Source of the DNA: Rachycentron canadum
Taxonomy: Eukaryota; Chordata; Actinopteri; Carangiformes; Rachycentridae
Length of the DNA stretch: 64,000 nt
Assembly: GCA_038496675.1 (NCBI GenBank)
Contig: CM076663.1
Span: forward strand, 12,101,559-12,165,558
Direction: 5' to 3'
Part shown: positions 60,357 to 64,000 of the stretch, piece by piece
How the letters are laid out: each line of letters begins with the position of its first letter
Position numbering within the stretch: the first letter of the stretch is position 1
Made by a program: the position numbers and the translations under genes
The notes under the pieces: generated by a model
What the model saw: the letters and a program-made list of their open reading frames with translations, nothing else
Told to the model about the DNA's origin: nothing
Databases searched by the model: none

Positions 60357-61879
60357 GTATGACCCCCAGAAAACAAGTAAATAACCTGTTCGAGTAGTTC
60401 AGTTCAACAGCTGTGTTTATTTTGTGTAATGCGTCTTTCTCTCATATCCAATATAGTCTATAATAACATATTGTGGCCTGTTGTCTTTGAAATGCCTGTG
60501 GTTGGCCCTATCACAGTTTTATGATGGTGTTGTATCACAACCTTAAAACATTGATCAATGCCTCCCTCTGGCTTTATGAGCAGACATTTGTGCTTGTGTG
60601 TGAAACCTAATGGTGTCCTACAAGTGGACATGTGGTTCTTGTGTGTACATTTACAATCCTGGTCTAGTTGGTGCAGTTAGTCAGCTGTGTGTGTTTTAAG
60701 TCCACTGTACTACATGCTAATGAATAACTACTTTGGTTATTATGTTTTTTATATCTGTTGCCCAATGAGCCCAACACTGTGTGTGTGTGAGGGCGAGAGA
60801 GAGAGAGAGAGAGAGATACATGTTGAAGTGTGAAAAACTGGGGTGTGTGAGCACACGAGGACACCACCAGTGCTCGTCTTTGTTGACATAGATGACTTTG
60901 TGGTTATATTATTATAGTTTCTGGAGACACAGCACAGCTACAGTTGAACACAATGACGGCAGCTCGGGGGGCTCTGATTGGCTAATCCCCCTGCGCTGGG
61001 CACAGGAGTCGGCCTCTGATTGGCTGACCGTCGTCCTGGCATCCTTCCTCGGGCTGGCGGTGGCAGTCCCGCAGGCTCCACAGACCGACAGTCTGTACGC
61101 TGAGGGAGCCATGTTGATGCCTGGTTTTGAGTCGACCGCTGCACTTTGGATGGTTAAAGGACTGCGCCTCAAGGACTGGGAGCCTTAACGGTGATTCCTG
61201 CTCTGCGATGAGAGGAGGGGAGCTGGCTGAGATGGTACAGGGAGCGCCGGAGGAGAACAGCCCTTAGGTCACAGGACACCACACAGTTGATTCGGAACCA
61301 GTGAAGTTGATGCTAGTTAGCTCGATAGCTAGGTAGCAACAGCTGTGCGGACGCTGTGTGGGATGCGGCGTGTGGACTGAAACAACACCATCTTCTCTGT
61401 TTGTTGCATTTTGTCGAGCTAACGTTAGCCAGCCTGCTTGAAGACTCTATGTCTGGAGTAACGGCGGCACTGCTGAATTCATGCTTTAAGTTGCCTTTGT
61501 GAGGCTAGCTAGCTCTTAGCTAACGTTAGCATGCTGACAGCTAGCTCGTATCTTCAGTCACGACTAACATTTCTTAGCTGAAAGGATCCTGACTTATCGT
61601 TACTTTCAGACAGTCAGCCAGTTGTGGAGCATTGTTTTGCCCGATAGAAACCTCTCGAAAACGCCGAGTGGAGATATGGCGTTACACCCAGTCTCTGTGG
61701 AAAGCTACCAGTTCGCCTGCCCAGCTTGCCAAGGAGCGGCTAACGGGCTAGCAGCATAACTTTCCTCTCACGGCGTCACCCAGAAGCTGCAGAGCCCACT
61801 TCCTCGCTAGCCGACCTCCCTTACCTGAAGCAAGCTGGCGGCCCTCCAAGTAGAAGCCGAGGACAAGGAGCTGGGGCCA
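60357..61879 (+). promoter_or_regulatory. Main UBP1 promoter and 5' UTR
   Basis: Contains two inverted CCAAT boxes in TGATTGGCT context (ATTGG at 60977-60981 and 61019-61023, 42 bp apart), typical NF-Y spacing. Two exact copies of the palindrome GCTAACGTTAGC (61418-61429, 61519-61530) and an upstream ORF (61676-61759) follow. A GA run lies at 60795-60815. Transcription probably starts between 61040 and 61400. Confidence 0.55.
61676..61759 (+). other. Upstream ORF in the UBP1 5' UTR
   Basis: 27 codons from ATG (G at -3 and G at +4) to TAA at 61757-61759, ending 120 nt before the main ATG. It reads MALHPVSVESYQ and so on. Its context is better than that of the main start (C at -3), so it could reduce or time UBP1 translation. 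Function inferred. Confidence 0.45.
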
Positions 61880-61995
61880 ATGGCCTGGGTGCTGAAGATG
61901 GACGACGCCACCATCGAGTCGGGGCTGGTGCACGACTTCGATGCCAGCCTGTCCGGCATCGGGCAGGAGCTGGGGGCTGGAGCCTACAGCATGAG
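61880..61995 (+). CDS. ubp1: UBP1 (LBP-1) first standard coding exon; gene continues past window
   Basis: 116 nt: [38 protein letters not shown] plus two bases, then the donor GTCAGA. This is the N-terminus of upstream-binding protein 1, a CP2-family (grainyhead-like) transcription factor that binds DNA as a dimer or tetramer. The match to mammalian UBP1 as I recall it ([20 protein letters not shown]) is nearly complete; TFCP2 and TFCP2L1 differ. The DNA-binding domain and SAM-like oligomerisation domain lie downstream outside the window. Confidence 0.95.
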
Positions 61996-62279
61996 GTCAG
62001 AGGCGAGAATCAACATGCCAAACCCCAGCTACCTGGTTTAAAAATGAGTCGGTTGAGAGAACAACACACACTGTCTGGAAGTGTTAACATTACATCCCCC
62101 TGTCTCTCTGTGTTATTCCCTTTGTACTGGCTGTGATGGCTCCTCTTTGTTTCTGGATTTGGAGTAGGACAGTCACTGCAGGGTGCCACGATCAGGGACA
62201 AAGATTAATTCCTCAATAGCCCACACCAAAGTAAAGGACAGACACGTGTTATACTGTGAGGGACAGAAGGAAAAAAAAA

Positions 62280-62318
<39 letters not shown>

Positions 62319-64000
62319 TTATATTCTGTTGCTCAGTTAATTGTGCGTGTGTGCGCATGTGTGTGCATGCACACTTGCGCACACCAGTCAGCCAAAAAGA
62401 GCCTTACACTTTGTGTTCATGATAACACTGAGAGTCTACAGGAGAGGCACTGGTTTGGCCTCTCAGACTGCCTTTGTTTATCAAGACTACTGGTGTGAGG
62501 AAACAAAAGGTTGCGTATTGTCTGAGTTGATGACTCCAACTTAAGTGTTTCTGATATAAGAACGTGTCTAAAACAGTTTGAAACAAGGGCCTGAGTGGCT
62601 GAAGGTTCAGCACGCCTTCCCTTCCTTCTTCATCTTAGGAGGAACCTGTCTTTAATATTCTTGTTTTTAAATGAAATCTCGTATTTGTATTTCCACTCCC
62701 TGCTACAGAGATAATGTAACAAGCACAGGGCTTCACTGATAATCAACATTTAGGCTCAGTGTTTCTGATTTCTGGCAAATGCATATCTGTTGATATTTTC
62801 TTTCGAAGAAAGAGACACAGCCAGGGTCAGTGGAGCTTCTAATCCTGTGAATTGAACGTCAGTATCCATAGGAACAAGTATCAAGTGTCAAATACTGAGA
62901 TTTTGCTTTGAAAGCTTGGCTAGATTCTTGGGTTTGTTTTCTTATTCCTTTACACCAGTGTATTCACTTAACAACTTGGCAACAGTCTTACAACAGGCTC
63001 AATGATTAACTTGTTGTCAAGTAGATGTCAATCACACCACAAAATCTTCCTCAGTGTGTCATTTTGTCCAGTAGTTATGGAATTGTGGATGTTCGAATTA
63101 ACCTTTTTGAATGATGTTGAGACATGGTTTTTATTCCTTAGTTTATCATATAAAAACCAGTATTGCTTTGGTGTCAGTACAGAAACCTATTTCTGCTGAA
63201 ATCTATTCTTTTCAAATGATACCCAGCTTCAGCTGCTACACAGTCTTTTTTCTCTATACAGTAATTGCAGGGAATACATGCTGTCCCAGTCACAAATGTT
63301 CATCCCCAGAGTTAACTGTGTATTCCAGTGACACAATGACATTGTACCAGGTTCTGGTTGTTCAAGTGAGTCCAACATTTTTCCCCAAACGTAACCTCTC
63401 TTGAATGAGGTAAACGCTTTTTATTCAGGGCAACTTGCGACAAAGGAATCAATGATTCCTCTGCTTGTCTCCTTTAGGTGGTGAAAGGATGAGTCTTTTG
63501 GCATCAGACTAGTATTTGTGTAAACCACCTGTTCAATTAGTAACTCCCGGTATGTGTGCAGCCTATTTTGTAATAGGTCGTGGGAGGTCATGACATTTGT
63601 GTGACGAAGTCAAGAAGTTTTTAGGGCACACATGTGTCTTATCAACAGTCTCCACACGCCATCTGCTTTTAGCATGCGTTTATCTGAGTGTGACGTAGGT
63701 GTGTGCCCATCTCTTATGGGAGGAAGCAAGTTTACCAATACTCGTGATGGGTTGCATGAGTGTCAATTAGTAAAATCTATGTGCGTGTGATTGGTGTCAG
63801 TGGCTGCAGTAGTGCTATCTGTGGTGTTGTGGTGGGTTGCGGGGCATGTTTGGAGTCAGCAGCTGGTAGGAACAGAATGTCTCAGTGTGTTTCAGTGGAG
63901 CCAGGTCCTCAGATTTCAGGAAGCAGATGTAGTTTTCCTGGGCAGCAGGGCTCTAACAGGGCTGTGGCACCCAGACTGGCATCGTCTGGGCAAAGAAACC
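61996..64000 (+). other. UBP1 intron 1 (5' part)
   Basis: 2 kb without an exon. Near 62270-62319 is a compound A-TA-CA simple repeat. No other feature recognised. Confidence 0.65.
62270..62319. repeat. Compound simple repeat (A)n(TA)n(CA)n
   Basis: A run of A, then alternating TA, then CA, each about 10-24 bp. Confidence 0.9.

Noticed and set aside
60892..61188. 98-residue + strand open frame
   Set aside because: It crosses the NF-Y promoter motifs, resembles no family I know and has no splice logic; more likely promoter and 5' UTR.

Overview
This is a vertebrate genomic window and very probably a teleost fish, likely a spiny-rayed one. The genes are split into many short exons with GT-AG introns. 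The dinucleotide repeats, the fish-type interspersed repeats and the palindrome GCTAACGTTAGC in promoter regions all look like percomorph DNA. There are no bacterial-style genes, RNA genes or CRISPR arrays. All three recognised genes lie on the + strand.

Layout. (1) 1-3240 holds the last eight coding exons of FBXL2, a leucine-rich-repeat F-box protein ending in a CaaX box; its 5' part lies outside the window. (2) 3241 to about 5290 is the FBXL2 3' UTR and flank, followed by a GC-rich promoter region for the next gene. (3) 6347-57468 is a complete CLASP2 gene, a microtubule plus-end-binding protein. I traced 47 coding exons that join in one frame to 1603 residues if every optional exon is included, or 1539 residues without the 60-nt and 132-nt cassettes. 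Two internal first exons inside the 10-kb intron 7 give the beta-type and gamma-type short isoforms. (4) 57469-60282 is the CLASP2 3' UTR, its poly(A) signal and a fish interspersed repeat. (5) From 60283 to the end is the 5' end of UBP1, a CP2/grainyhead-family transcription factor. It has two alternative first coding exons ending in the same phase; the rest of the gene lies beyond the window.

FBXL2, UBP1 and CLASP2 are also neighbours in human (3p22.3). There the order is FBXL2(+), UBP1(-), CLASP2(-); here it is FBXL2(+), CLASP2(+), UBP1(+). The two-gene CLASP2-UBP1 block is therefore inverted relative to human.

Most of the novelty is in transcript architecture: conserved alternative N-termini, a run of ten frame-neutral exons in the SxIP linker, several microexons including a likely 3-nt one, a GC-rich 132-nt cassette inside the TOG3 domain, and a second UBP1 start exon that resembles the N-terminus of TFCP2L1. 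Introns hold a decayed LINE, a foldback element and a terminal-inverted-repeat element. No search was run; family identities rest on recall of the vertebrate proteins and on the translations read here.
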